Shown here piece after piece: positions 20,703 through 30,085 of a DNA stretch of 44,921 nt. Under the pieces are notes generated by a model. The model saw nothing but the letters and a program-made list of their open reading frames with translations. It was not told the DNA's origin and searched no databases. The DNA comes from Acidimicrobiaceae bacterium. Lineage in GTDB: Bacteria > Actinomycetota > Acidimicrobiia > Acidimicrobiales > RAAP-2. Within the stretch, counting starts at the first letter, position 1, and the number at the start of each line of letters is the position of its first letter. The position numbers were made by a program, and so were the translations under genes. The DNA lies in NCBI GenBank assembly GCA_003141815.1, contig PLNQ01000063.1, positions 1 to 44,921 of the forward strand, in the 5' to 3' direction.

Positions 20703-21731
20703 CTACTCGGCGCTTACGTCGATGAGAACCTTACCCACGGCGGCCCCTTCCACTCGGTCGTGGGCGTCGCCTGTGCGTTCGAGCGTGAAGCGAATGACGG
20801 GCAGTCCCGTGTCTGCTCCGATCGTGAGTGCGCCGTCGGCAGCGGCCGCCGAGACGGCGGCGATCGCCTGGTCCTTGGCCGCGGCCGGAACGGTGTAGAG
20901 AAGGACGAACTGGAGCCTCGTGTTCCTCGTCATGTGATCGCGCACTCGTAACGTCACTTCGTCACCACCGTTGGTGGCGTAGACCGCCACGGTCGCGCCC
21001 GGTGCGCAGACTGCCTTGTCGAGTTCTTGATTGGCGCCTAGGGATACTTCCACGACGAGGTCCACGCCGTTGGGAGCGAACGAACGAATAGTCGCCGACG
21101 CGTTCTCCTCCTTGTAGTTGACGACGTGGTCGGCGCCGGCCAATCGGGCGAGTTCGCCCTTCGCGGCACTACTCACGGTCGTGATCACTTTCGCGCCGGC
21201 CCACTTCGCGAGTTGGATCGCGGCGTGACCTACTGCTCCGGCTCCGCCCGCAACGAGGATCGTGCGGCCCACCAACGCGCCCGGTGAAAGTTGTGGTGGA
21301 AATCCTTCGGCGACGGTGAGGCATCGGTGCGCCGTGATTGCTGGAACCCCGAGACTGGCGCCGAGGTCCATGGACGCGTTGTCGGGAAGTGCCACGACGT
21401 GTCGCGCTGGCAAGACGACTTGCACTTGGGCCGTTCCGTTGGCGCGTTGCCAGGCGGCTTCCCAAAGCCATACTCGCTGGCCGACGCGCAGTTCATCGAC
21501 GCCCTCGCCGAGAGCCTCGACGACGCCCGCGCCGTCTTGGTTGGGGACGACCTCGGGGAACGCAAGGCCCTGGCCGGGGCTCGAACCCCGTCGCGACTTC
21601 CAGTCGGTTGGATTCACGCCAGAGACCACCACGCGAACTCGGACTTCGCCCGGTCCCGCTTCTGGTGTGGGGCGTTCGACGAGGTGGAGGACGTCGGAAT
21701 CACCGGTGAGCGAGTGCGCGATTGCTTTCAT
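20703..21731 (-). CDS. NADPH:quinone reductase / zinc-independent MDR family oxidoreductase
   Basis: 342 aa; 'GPGEVRVRVVVSGVNPTDWKSRRG', 'VAGGAGAVGHAAIQLAKWAGAKVITTVSS'. Confidence 0.9.
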   Translation of the reverse strand: MKAIAHSLTGDSDVLHLVERPTPEAGPGEVRVRVVVSGVNPTDWKSRRGSSPGQGLAFPEVVPNQDGAGVVEALGEGVDELRVGQRVWLWEAAWQRANGTAQVQVVLPARHVVALPDNASMDLGASLGVPAITAHRCLTVAEGFPPQLSPGALVGRTILVAGGAGAVGHAAIQLAKWAGAKVITTVSSAAKGELARLAGADHVVNYKEENASATIRSFAPNGVDLVVEVSLGANQELDKAVCAPGATVAVYATNGGDEVTLRVRDHMTRNTRLQFVLLYTVPAAAKDQAIAAVSAAAADGALTIGADTGLPVIRFTLERTGDAHDRVEGAAVGKVLIDVSAE

Positions 21732-21895
21732 GAACCCAGAGTATTGGACTTAGTCACGAGCCTGCCGTGGAATCGTTCATGAACACCGCACCGAGGGTCC
21801 ATGGTGTGAACGTTCCCGACGGGCTCGCTGCGACGGCGTTGCTGAGAAATGATCAGATCGAATCGCCAGCGCCGAGAAGATCTGACGGCGAACCG

Positions 21896-22297
21896 TCAGT
21901 CGCCCGACTGCATGACAACTTTGTCCGCGTGGACGCGATACTTGACGCGTACCTCGCCGTCGCGGCGATTCGGGTAGCTGTCGACACCTAGATACTTCTT
22001 CGCCAATGAGTCGATGTGCGCGTCGGCTCCCTCTTCGGTGGGCTCCGCCGTTCCACGAACCACGACCACGTTGTAGGGGTCGTCGGGGTCGACGATGGAG
22101 ATCGCGACCTGTCGGTTGTGCGAAAGGTTGACGGACTTCACACGATTCTTGGCGGTATTGAAGACGAGATCATCGCCGTCGAGATCAATCCACACGGGCG
22201 TGACCTGGGGACCACCATCGGCGTCGACCGTCGCGACGTTGGCGATGACGGGACGCTGGATGAGGGCGCGGGCCTTCTGGCTGAGTTGAGCGGTCAT
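21896..22297 (-). CDS. PPOX class F420-dependent enzyme
   Basis: 133 aa; 'LIQRPVIANVATVDADGGPQVTPVWIDLDGDDLVFNTAKNRVKSVNLSHNRQVAISIVDPDDPYN'. Confidence 0.87.
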   Translation of the reverse strand: MTAQLSQKARALIQRPVIANVATVDADGGPQVTPVWIDLDGDDLVFNTAKNRVKSVNLSHNRQVAISIVDPDDPYNVVVVRGTAEPTEEGADAHIDSLAKKYLGVDSYPNRRDGEVRVKYRVHADKVVMQSGD

Positions 22298-22717
22298 GTA
22301 CTGTTCCTCCTTGGTTCAAATGGGATTCGGCGGCACTGTCGCGAGAACTCGCGGGTTCACGCTTGTGATCTGATGCGACCGACCCCGCGGACCGCGTGTT
22401 TCGCGAGTCGTGGGTTCATTTTAACTGTCGGTCTTGGACTCACGACAATGTTGGACCGATTGGCCACAGCGCCTCGTTTGTTGTCACGTTCATATGGGCC
22501 CCTCACCGATCAGGTCAGCCGACGATGCACGCACCCTGTCGCGCCACTCAGGCGGAGTACGCACCTCAGCGACAAAAGGCGTGAGGGCCCCGAGGCCAGA
22601 TGACGACGCTGAAATTAAACCGATCCACGTCCGCATTCAATGTATTTCCGTCACCGAAGTAGGCTGGTTGTGTCGTCACGTGAGCTAATCTTCTGGCGAA
22701 ATATCTAAGGTCCGGAC

Positions 22718-24169
22718 ATGACTCAGACCACTATCGTGCCCGAGACAAGAGTCCCGTGGCTGATTCAGGGTGGCATGGGCATCGCGATATCTGGTTGGCC
22801 ACTTGCTCGCGCCGTCGCGAGCGCCGGCCAACTCGGCGTGGTGTCGGGTACGGCGATTGACAACGTGTTCGTTCGTCGGCTCCAGGAGAATGGCGTCGAC
22901 GCCGACCTGCAAGCCGTCCTCGACCAATTTCCCTTACAGAGCGTCGTCGACGAGGTTCTCAGTGACTTCGCGTCGCGTCAGCGGAGCGCCTCGGAGCCTT
23001 TTCGCACTCTGCCCATGCTGACGCATCGAAGCACGGACCGATCGATCGATATCGTCGTGTTAGCGTCCTTCGTCGAAGTCGCCCTCGCCAAGATGGGCCA
23101 CGACGGCGACGTGGGCATCAACCTCTTGACGAAGGTCCAGATCCCGACGGCCGCGACCCTTTGTGGGGCCATCCTCGCCGGAGTTGACTATGTCGTGATG
23201 GGCGCCGGAGTGCCGACGCACATTCCCGGCGCGCTCGAACGTCTCAGCCTCGGCGAGCCCGTCGACCTCCCCCTCAGCGTGACGGGCGCGGGTAGTGACA
23301 ATCCCGCCACGTCGCTGCACTTCGATCCATCGCGCTACCTGGGATCACGGGTTCTCAAACGTCCACGGTTCCTCGGAATCGTGTCGTCGCACGTACTGGC
23401 GAACGCGCTCGCCAAGAGGAGTAACGGGCCCGTGGACGGTTTCGTGCTCGAGCGACCGGTGGCGGGAGGCCACAACGCCCCGCCGCGCGGTGACTTCGGG
23501 GTCGACGCCGACGGAAATCCCGAGTACGGGCCGAGAGACGTCGTTGACTTCGAGGCACTCGTCAATCTCAAGGTTCCGTTTTGGATCGGTGGCGGCGTCA
23601 CCTCGCCCCAAGACGTGAGAGACGCGATGTCACTCGGAGCGAGCGGTGTGCAGGTCGGGACGCTCTTCGCGTACTGCGACGAGTCGGGCATGGACCCGGC
23701 GCTGCGTCGCGAGGTACTCGACGAACTGAGGACGGGAACAGTCGACGTTCGAACGTCACTGCGCGCGTCGTCAACCGGTTACCCCTTCAAGGTCGCCTCC
23801 GTGAGCGGCACTATTTCTGACGCAAACGTCTACGACGAGAGAACTCGTAAGTGCGATCTGGGATACCTGCGCGAGCCCTACGTGAGGCCCGACGGTTCCG
23901 TGGGGTATCGATGTGCGGCCGAGCCAATCTCCGCCTACGTGAGAAAGGGCGGCTTGCCGGAGGCGACCGTCGACGTGACGTGTCTGTGCAACGGCTTGAT
24001 GGCCACCTGTGGTCTCGGTCAAGTGCGCTCGGACAGTCGTCGAGAGTCGGCCATCGTGACGAGTGGCGACTCCATTAACGACGTGCGGGAACTCCTCCAC
24101 GGACGCGATGGTTACAGCGCGCGCGACGTTATCGCGCACCTCGACGTGGCGAATATCGCGCCGTGTTGA
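22718..24169 (+). CDS. nitronate monooxygenase / NAD(P)H-dependent flavin oxidoreductase family protein
   Basis: 483 aa; 'WLIQGGMGIAISGWPLARAVASAGQLGVVSGTAID', 'APPRGDFGVDADGNPEYGPRD', 'PFWIGGGVTSPQDVRDAMSLGASGVQVGTLFA'. Confidence 0.82.
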   Translation: MTQTTIVPETRVPWLIQGGMGIAISGWPLARAVASAGQLGVVSGTAIDNVFVRRLQENGVDADLQAVLDQFPLQSVVDEVLSDFASRQRSASEPFRTLPMLTHRSTDRSIDIVVLASFVEVALAKMGHDGDVGINLLTKVQIPTAATLCGAILAGVDYVVMGAGVPTHIPGALERLSLGEPVDLPLSVTGAGSDNPATSLHFDPSRYLGSRVLKRPRFLGIVSSHVLANALAKRSNGPVDGFVLERPVAGGHNAPPRGDFGVDADGNPEYGPRDVVDFEALVNLKVPFWIGGGVTSPQDVRDAMSLGASGVQVGTLFAYCDESGMDPALRREVLDELRTGTVDVRTSLRASSTGYPFKVASVSGTISDANVYDERTRKCDLGYLREPYVRPDGSVGYRCAAEPISAYVRKGGLPEATVDVTCLCNGLMATCGLGQVRSDSRRESAIVTSGDSINDVRELLHGRDGYSARDVIAHLDVANIAPC

Positions 24170-24204
24170 CGACGGCACTTCGGCACCGGGTTTAGTCTCG
24201 CCCC

Positions 24205-24627
24205 ATGATCGAAGAGATGTCTCCCGGCGAGATCAAGGAGTTCGTGCTCGAGCAAAAAGTTGGGCGGGTGGGTTGTCACGCCGAGGGTGAGACTTACGTC
24301 GTCCCGGTTATCTTTGCGTGGCACGACGACTGCATCTACGTGTACACGACGGAAGGTAAGAAGATTGAGATGATGCGCGCTAACGAGCAGATCTGCTTCG
24401 AAGTCGACGAATACCTGGCTGGCGGGCGATGGCGCAGTGTCATTGTCCAGGGATCGTATGAGGAGCTGCGAGGTGAAGAAGCTGGGCGCGCGCTCGAGAT
24501 CATCAGCGAACGATTCCAGTCGAGTTCTCCTCGCGCTGGCGACGACGATCGAAGCGCCGGTCGCGTACCGGTGGCGTTCCTCATTCGGGTCAAGGAAATC
24601 ACCGGTCGCAAGGTCGAGCGCGATTGA
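24205..24627 (+). CDS. pyridoxamine 5'-phosphate oxidase family protein (FMN-binding split barrel)
   Basis: 140 aa; 'VGRVGCHAEGETYVVPVIFAWHDDCIYVYTTEGKKIEMMRANEQICFEVDEY', 'WRSVIVQGSYEEL'. Confidence 0.85.
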   Translation: MIEEMSPGEIKEFVLEQKVGRVGCHAEGETYVVPVIFAWHDDCIYVYTTEGKKIEMMRANEQICFEVDEYLAGGRWRSVIVQGSYEELRGEEAGRALEIISERFQSSSPRAGDDDRSAGRVPVAFLIRVKEITGRKVERD

Positions 24628-24643
24628 GCTTCGTAGCTCCTCG

Positions 24644-25786
24644 CTAGTGCGACGAATTGCTCACGAGTACGCACCCGGGATCGGATGCGAGAGGATTCTG
24701 GTAGGTGGCGTACGCGCGCGAACGAGAGCCGCCGCAGAGATCTGCGTGCTCGCAGCTCCTACACGGGCCGACGAAGTCCGCGCCACGTATCGAACGCAGA
24801 ACATCGTGGTCCCGGTACACATCGATGAGGTTGGAGTTACGAACGTTGCCGAGGGCGATGGGCAAGAAACCAGACGGATAGATGTCGCCGTTAGCCCCGA
24901 CAAAGATAATTCCCTTGCCGTCCCGTGTGGCCGCACTCGGTGCACGTATCGGCGCGGAGCTCGGACCCAGCAGCTTAAGAAGGCGCGAACGCAAGAACTC
25001 GTACGTCTCGCCGACCGCGTTAGGGTCACCTCCGGGGCCTTGGTGGTGTCGCTCGAGTGCGACGCGACGAAAGAACGGGGCTTCGACGGTTCGCACGCTA
25101 AAGCCGTATCGTGACGCGTTGACGAGGAAGTGGCACACCTCTTCGTTCACCGTCGCCGAAGTGGCTTCGATCTCGGAGCCACGACCCGTGGTGATGAGGA
25201 AAAACACCTCCCACACGTCGACCTTTAACTCGTGGAGCAGTTGAGCGACGTCGGCCAGTTCTCGAACGTTCGACGCCATGACGGTCGTGTTGATCTGCGT
25301 AGTGAAGCCGTGACGCTTCAGTTCAGCGATAGCGCGCAGCGTTGAGTCAAAGTGCCCGGTGACTCCACGAACTGCGTCGTGCGTCACAGCGTTCGCGCCG
25401 TCCAAGCTGAGTGAGGCACTCTTCACCCCCGCAAGTCGAAGTGCCGCAAGCGTTGACGGCGACAGCTTCTCGGTCACCGACGGCGCTATCGCGACGGGCA
25501 CGTTGAGCGAATGGGCGTAGCTGGCCAGTTCGACGATGTCGTCACGCATCAAGCAGTCCCCACCGGTGAGTATCAGTATCGGACGTGGCCGCCCGAGTGC
25601 CGCAATCGAGTCGATGAGTTCGACCCCTTCGCGTGTCGACAATTCGTCGGGACCGCCCGTGAGTTGCGCGTCGGCTCGACAGTGAAAACACGCCAACTGG
25701 CACGCCTTGGTCATCTCCCAAAAGACGAGTAGGGGTCGACGATCGAATTGCCCCCTCAACGAACCTTCGACGCTGACTTCCCTCAC
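24644..25786 (-). CDS. radical SAM protein with SPASM-like C-terminal Cys cluster
   Basis: 380 aa; CxxxCxxC in 'WEMTKACQLACFHCRADAQ', 'ILTGGDCLMRDD', C-terminal 'CRSCEHADLCGGSRSRAYATYQNPLASDPGC'. Resembles the TIGR04053-type family. Confidence 0.82.
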   Translation of the reverse strand: MREVSVEGSLRGQFDRRPLLVFWEMTKACQLACFHCRADAQLTGGPDELSTREGVELIDSIAALGRPRPILILTGGDCLMRDDIVELASYAHSLNVPVAIAPSVTEKLSPSTLAALRLAGVKSASLSLDGANAVTHDAVRGVTGHFDSTLRAIAELKRHGFTTQINTTVMASNVRELADVAQLLHELKVDVWEVFFLITTGRGSEIEATSATVNEEVCHFLVNASRYGFSVRTVEAPFFRRVALERHHQGPGGDPNAVGETYEFLRSRLLKLLGPSSAPIRAPSAATRDGKGIIFVGANGDIYPSGFLPIALGNVRNSNLIDVYRDHDVLRSIRGADFVGPCRSCEHADLCGGSRSRAYATYQNPLASDPGCVLVSNSSH

Positions 25787-25996
25787 GCACTACCTCAATG
25801 TGTCGGGCCGCGAGATCATCTCGGCGGACTCATCATCATCCTAAGGAGCGCTCACTAAGGACAAAGGTCCCGTTTTCGAAAGAATTTGTCGAAGTGTCGA
25901 GCGTGAACTTGGGTCGTGGAGACTGAGTGGGCCGAATCCTCACGCAAACGAACGGGGAGCGCGAAGAACTGGGTTCGGTCCCGTTCGCCGTGAACT

Positions 25997-27499
25997 CTAA
26001 AACTCGGCCGCCAAGAGTTCGCTGTGGTCCATTTCCGACTCCAACGATGGAGAAGCCTGCGCTTCGACCACTCCCTTAGCGGGAGCGCGTAACAGGACCA
26101 AGGTGACGATCAAACCCATCGCCGCCAAGATCGCGCCGATGAGAAACGTCACGTGGTAGCCCGCGACCAAGGCAGACGCTTGGCTTTGGCCTTCGGCGAC
26201 GAGTGAGGTCGTCTTGCTCGCGGCGAGCGTTCCAAAGATAGCGAGACCAATCGACGAGGCAAGCCACATCGAGACGTTCACAATGCCCGAGGCGAGTCCG
26301 GCGTCGTTCTTGGGAACGTCGGCCATCGCAATCGTGAGGAGCGGCACCGCTGAGATACTCATCCCCATGCCGAGGAGGAGAAACGCCGGCAGTATCGACA
26401 CGAAGTAGTTAGCGTGAACGGGGGTTCGCGACAAGAGCAAGAGCCCAATGATGGCCGCCGACATGCCAGGGACGAGGAGCTTCATCGGACCGAAGCGAAT
26501 GAGGAGACGACTCGTGAGACCGAGCGACATCACGGCCATGGCGAGGGTCATGGGCAGGAAGGCGATGCCAGTGCGCAGCGGTGCGTAACCGAGGACCTTC
26601 TCTAGGTACAGCGCACCAAAGAAGAAGACCGCGAACATTGCCGCGAACGTGAGACCGCGCACGACGCTGGAGGCGGTCAAGCTACGAAGCTTCATGATCC
26701 GCAGCGGCATGATGGGCTTCGCGACGCGTGACTCGAGCACGAGGAACGCGCTCATTAACACGACCGAGACGGCGCCAAAGCCCAGGGTGTGTACCGACAG
26801 CCAGCCGTAGCTGGAGGCCTTTACGACCGCGTAGATACCAATGACGAGCGACGTCGTCATCAGCAAGGATCCCGTCACGTCGAGACCATGGCGAACGCCG
26901 AGTCCGGCGTTCTCCTTGATGAGCACGGAACCCAAAAAGAAGGTGAGGATGCCGATTGGGACGTTGATCACGAAGATCCAGTGCCAGTTGACGGCCTGGG
27001 TGAGTACGCCACCAACCAAGAGGCCGATCGATCCACCGCCGACGGCGACGAACATGTAGGCACTCATGGCCTTGGCGCGCTCGGTGGCTCCGGTGAACTC
27101 CGTGACGATGATCGCGACGATCACCGAGGTCGAGACGGCGCCGCCGATGCCTTGGACGAAGCGAGCAGCGATCAACATGGCTTGACTCGTTGCCACGGCG
27201 CACACCAGTGAAGAGAGCGTGAAGATAGCCACGCCACTTAGAAAGACCTTCTTCCGTCCGAGCAAGTCACCGAGGCGTCCCGCGAGCAAGAGAAAACTAC
27301 CAAAAGCGATGAGATACGCGTCGACGACCCAGGTTAGGTTCGACTGGGAGAAGTGGAGATCGTGCTGAATTGAAGGCAACGCCACGTTGACGATGGACCC
27401 GTCCAGGGCGTTCATGAGCATGGCGAGACACACGACGATGAGGGCAATCCAGCGCCGCTTATCGATTGTTCCTGATGAGGGGCTGGACGAAACTGACAT
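25997..27499 (-). CDS. DHA2 family (EmrB/QacA-like) MFS transporter
   Basis: 'NALDGSIVNVALPSIQHDLHFSQSNLTWVVDAYLI'. Start reassigned to ATG at 27499 (MSVSSSPSSG), preceded by GGAGGA; the listed ORF extends to 27604. Confidence 0.88.
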   Translation of the reverse strand: MSVSSSPSSGTIDKRRWIALIVVCLAMLMNALDGSIVNVALPSIQHDLHFSQSNLTWVVDAYLIAFGSFLLLAGRLGDLLGRKKVFLSGVAIFTLSSLVCAVATSQAMLIAARFVQGIGGAVSTSVIVAIIVTEFTGATERAKAMSAYMFVAVGGGSIGLLVGGVLTQAVNWHWIFVINVPIGILTFFLGSVLIKENAGLGVRHGLDVTGSLLMTTSLVIGIYAVVKASSYGWLSVHTLGFGAVSVVLMSAFLVLESRVAKPIMPLRIMKLRSLTASSVVRGLTFAAMFAVFFFGALYLEKVLGYAPLRTGIAFLPMTLAMAVMSLGLTSRLLIRFGPMKLLVPGMSAAIIGLLLLSRTPVHANYFVSILPAFLLLGMGMSISAVPLLTIAMADVPKNDAGLASGIVNVSMWLASSIGLAIFGTLAASKTTSLVAEGQSQASALVAGYHVTFLIGAILAAMGLIVTLVLLRAPAKGVVEAQASPSLESEMDHSELLAAEF

Positions 27500-27592
27500 T
27501 AACGAAGTCCTCCGTTGGTAGGGTGGAGCCACTGGACGATGTATCTTTATCATCTCGATAGCGATATAATCATGATAGCATGAATATCGATA
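27500..27592. promoter_or_regulatory. divergent MarR/MFS intergenic region with TATAAT (27565-27570), palindrome ATCATGAT (27569-27576) and inverted repeat TATCAT (27548-27553)/ATGATA (27572-27577)
   Basis: Motifs read directly; the TATAAT lies about 10 nt before the MarR ATG, suggesting a leaderless transcript. Confidence 0.5.
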
Positions 27593-28065
27593 CCTCGCTA
27601 CCATTGACTTTGATGGATGAAAATTCGTCCACTGGACCTATCTTGTTGCTCACGCAACTGTCACGGCTCGTGAGCCGACGAAGCACCCCTGAACTCCTTG
27701 GTCAGACCCTTAAAGAACTCGGCACGTTATCGTTCTTGCGTGATTTTCCCGAAACCTCCCAGCAGGCACTTTCGGACGGGTTGTGCATTGACGCCAACTA
27801 CTGCGTGTTGCTGTTGAATGATCTCGAGGCGAACAACCTCATCGAGCGTCGCCGCGACCCGAGCGATCGCCGCCGACACCTCGTCTCGATGACCGACGAA
27901 GGTCGACGAGCATTGCAGAGAGCGGAAGCCGCTCAACAGACGCTCGAGGACGAGATGCTTGGTGCGTTGAACGAAGAAGAGCGCTTGAAGTTGGCGCACC
28001 TCCTTCGCAAGGCGATCGACGGACAAAACGCCCACGGCCTGTCAGGCCACTCCGCCTCGAACTGA
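27580..28065 (+). CDS. MarR family transcriptional regulator
   Basis: 161 aa; 'LNDLEANNLIERRRDPSDRRRHLVSMTDEGRRALQRAE' is the MarR wing. Confidence 0.87.
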   Translation: MNIDTSLPLTLMDENSSTGPILLLTQLSRLVSRRSTPELLGQTLKELGTLSFLRDFPETSQQALSDGLCIDANYCVLLLNDLEANNLIERRRDPSDRRRHLVSMTDEGRRALQRAEAAQQTLEDEMLGALNEEERLKLAHLLRKAIDGQNAHGLSGHSASN

Positions 28066-28073
28066 CCACATCT

Positions 28074-28094
28074 TCGGCGTCGAGAAGACGCCGA
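28074..28094 (+). terminator. candidate transcription terminator hairpin
   Basis: TCGGCGTC-GAGAA-GACGCCGA: perfect 8-bp stem with 5-nt loop, 9 nt after the MarR stop. No T-tract follows. Confidence 0.4.
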
Positions 28095-28265
28095 CGCCTC
28101 GTCTAGCCCTGCCTTAGGTGGATGCCTTTGATGACGCGTTATCGGGTGGGGTGCCTATTACCTTCTCCCGAGATCGCGGTTGCGTACTCAAGGAGATGGG
28201 TCGATAATGAGAGAGCAGGGAAAACCCCGCGGTGCGCAGGACCCCTCAACGGCAAGGAGTTCGTA

Positions 28266-28757
28266 ATGACGACCAATACCTCAGACAGGATTGATTCCAA
28301 TGCGCCGCTGCAACCCGGCGTCCAAGCACCCAATTTTTCGCTCTTGGCCGCGCCAGGGCAACAAGTGACGCTCGCCGAGCTGGAGGGACCCGTGGTCTTA
28401 ATCTTCTACCCGGCCGATTGGAGTCCCGTCTGTAGTGACGAACTCTCAATGTTCGAGTCAGCGAACGGTCTTTTTAGCGATCGTGGCGCACAGCTCGTCG
28501 GCATTGCGGTTGACAGCGTCTGGTCGCACGTTGCTTTCAAGGCCGATCGACGACTGAACTTCCCTTTGCTCGCCGACTTTCATCCCAAGGGGGAGGTCGC
28601 GCGGTCCTACGGTGTCTACCGAGACCAGGACGGCACCACCGAGCGGGCACTCTTCGTACTGGACGCCGAGCACGAGGTTGCCTGGAGTCACGTCTCGCCG
28701 ATCGGAATAAGTCCCGGTGTGGATGGTGCGCTGCGAGCGGTGGAGGCCCTTTCGTGA
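28266..28757 (+). CDS. peroxiredoxin (AhpC/TSA, thioredoxin fold)
   Basis: ATG at 28266 with AAGGAG upstream; 'GVQAPNFSLLAAPGQQVTLAELEGPVVLIFYPADWSPVCSDELSMF'. Confidence 0.88.
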   Translation: MTTNTSDRIDSNAPLQPGVQAPNFSLLAAPGQQVTLAELEGPVVLIFYPADWSPVCSDELSMFESANGLFSDRGAQLVGIAVDSVWSHVAFKADRRLNFPLLADFHPKGEVARSYGVYRDQDGTTERALFVLDAEHEVAWSHVSPIGISPGVDGALRAVEALS

Positions 28758-29296
28758 GCAGCAATCGCGCCCAACTCGTCGAACCGGTTGGACCTGACGA
28801 CCACGTCGAAGGTCCCAACGACGCGGCCATCACGCTCGTGGAATACGGCGACTACCAATGTCCTTACTGTGGACAGGCATACGCCATTGTGAAGCAGTTA
28901 CAGAGCGACTTTGGCTCGTCGCTTCGTCTCGTCTTTCGCAACATGCCTCTCACGAACGTCCACCCCCAAGCCGAGCTCGCCGCCGAGACCGCTGAGGCGG
29001 TCGCGCTTCAAGGGAAGTTCTGGCCCATGCACGACGTCCTCTTCGAGAACCAGCACGACCTATCCGGTCCGGCGCTCCTTCGTTACGTTGAAGAAGTCGG
29101 AGCGGACGTAAGCGAAGTGGCGAACGCGCTGGACGACGGCGTCGTCCAGGAGCGAGTGAAGGATGACGTCGAGAGTGGGATCCGTAGCGGGGTGAACGGT
29201 ACCCCGACGTTCTTCGTCAACGGCGAACGCTACGACGCGTCCTGGGCCTACGAACCGTTTCACGACTTCCTGCAAGAGGTGTTGGACCAACCGTAA
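28754..29296 (+). CDS. DsbA-family thioredoxin-like protein
   Basis: GTG start overlaps the peroxiredoxin stop (GTGA); active site 'YGDYQCPYCGQAY', 'GVNGTPTFFVNGERY'. Confidence 0.9.
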   Translation: MSSNRAQLVEPVGPDDHVEGPNDAAITLVEYGDYQCPYCGQAYAIVKQLQSDFGSSLRLVFRNMPLTNVHPQAELAAETAEAVALQGKFWPMHDVLFENQHDLSGPALLRYVEEVGADVSEVANALDDGVVQERVKDDVESGIRSGVNGTPTFFVNGERYDASWAYEPFHDFLQEVLDQP

Positions 29297-29343
29297 AGAA
29301 GCGGGACGTTTCTTCGACGCCGTCCCCGTGGGGGAGAGTCCAA

Positions 29344-29727
29344 TTAACCGTGCTTCAGTCGTTGGACCTTCACCCTCGATTTCGTGAGAAGGCGGATCGC
29401 GCAGAGAACGGCGATGACGATCACCGTCACGTTGACCGCCGGTACCCAACGGACTTGTTCGTCCTTCACGACGTACGCACCAACGGGCACCACGACGCCA
29501 CCGAAGCCGCCGCCCGAGCCCATCTCACCTTGACGGTCGTCGCTCGTTTCCGTGTCATCGTCGTGCGACGCCGTGGCAGGAACCGTCGATCCGTCACGAC
29601 CCCCGCCACCGCCGGCCACGAGGGCCACCGGGATGACGAGGATCCCGTCTTTTTCGTACGCACTTCCGAACGCGCGACTCACCGACACATTTTCAGTCGC
29701 CCGATTCAGTAGATCCTTGACGTTCAC
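29344..29727 (-). CDS. GerW/YtfJ family protein
   Basis: 127 aa; 'NVSVSRAFGSAYEKDGILVIPVALVAGGGGG', 'GSGGGFGGVVVPVGAYVVKDEQVRWVPAVN' is typical of YtfJ/GerW. Confidence 0.82.
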   Translation of the reverse strand: MNVKDLLNRATENVSVSRAFGSAYEKDGILVIPVALVAGGGGGRDGSTVPATASHDDDTETSDDRQGEMGSGGGFGGVVVPVGAYVVKDEQVRWVPAVNVTVIVIAVLCAIRLLTKSRVKVQRLKHG

Positions 29728-29871
29728 GTGCCACCTTCTTTCGCCGGGCCCCTAGGGGAGTGGCCGTCATCATCACTGCGGCCGTCAGTTGGTTGAGCCC
29801 GTAACCCAAAGGTTAGCGAGTGGCGCGTGGCGCATCCCGGGTCGAGAAGTGAGAGGGGCCCGGGTGAATTG

Positions 29872-30078
29872 TCACTTCACTTCAGGGACGTAGTGTCGTT
29901 CTCCAGATTGATCGAGCCACACCCGCACGACTCGGTTCGTCGAAGGGTCATTGAAGACTTCGTCCGTGCGTCGCCAACCCGGTCGCGGCTTTTCGGTTTC
30001 CCCGTGTCGACGGACGAAGAAACTCGCGACCAACAAGCCGATCAGCACCAGGGCGACGATTCCGTACACGAATCCCAT
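29872..30078 (-). CDS. hypothetical small membrane protein
   Basis: 68 aa with one TM segment 'VYGIVALVLIGLLVASFFV'. Confidence 0.55.
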   Translation of the reverse strand: MGFVYGIVALVLIGLLVASFFVRRHGETEKPRPGWRRTDEVFNDPSTNRVVRVWLDQSGERHYVPEVK

Positions 30079-30085
30079 GGAGCGC

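Noticed and set aside
21570-21600. tRNA T-arm-like string 'GGGGCTCGAACCCC'
   Set aside because: Lies inside the conserved quinone reductase coding frame on the minus strand; no acceptor, D or anticodon arms could be assembled around it.
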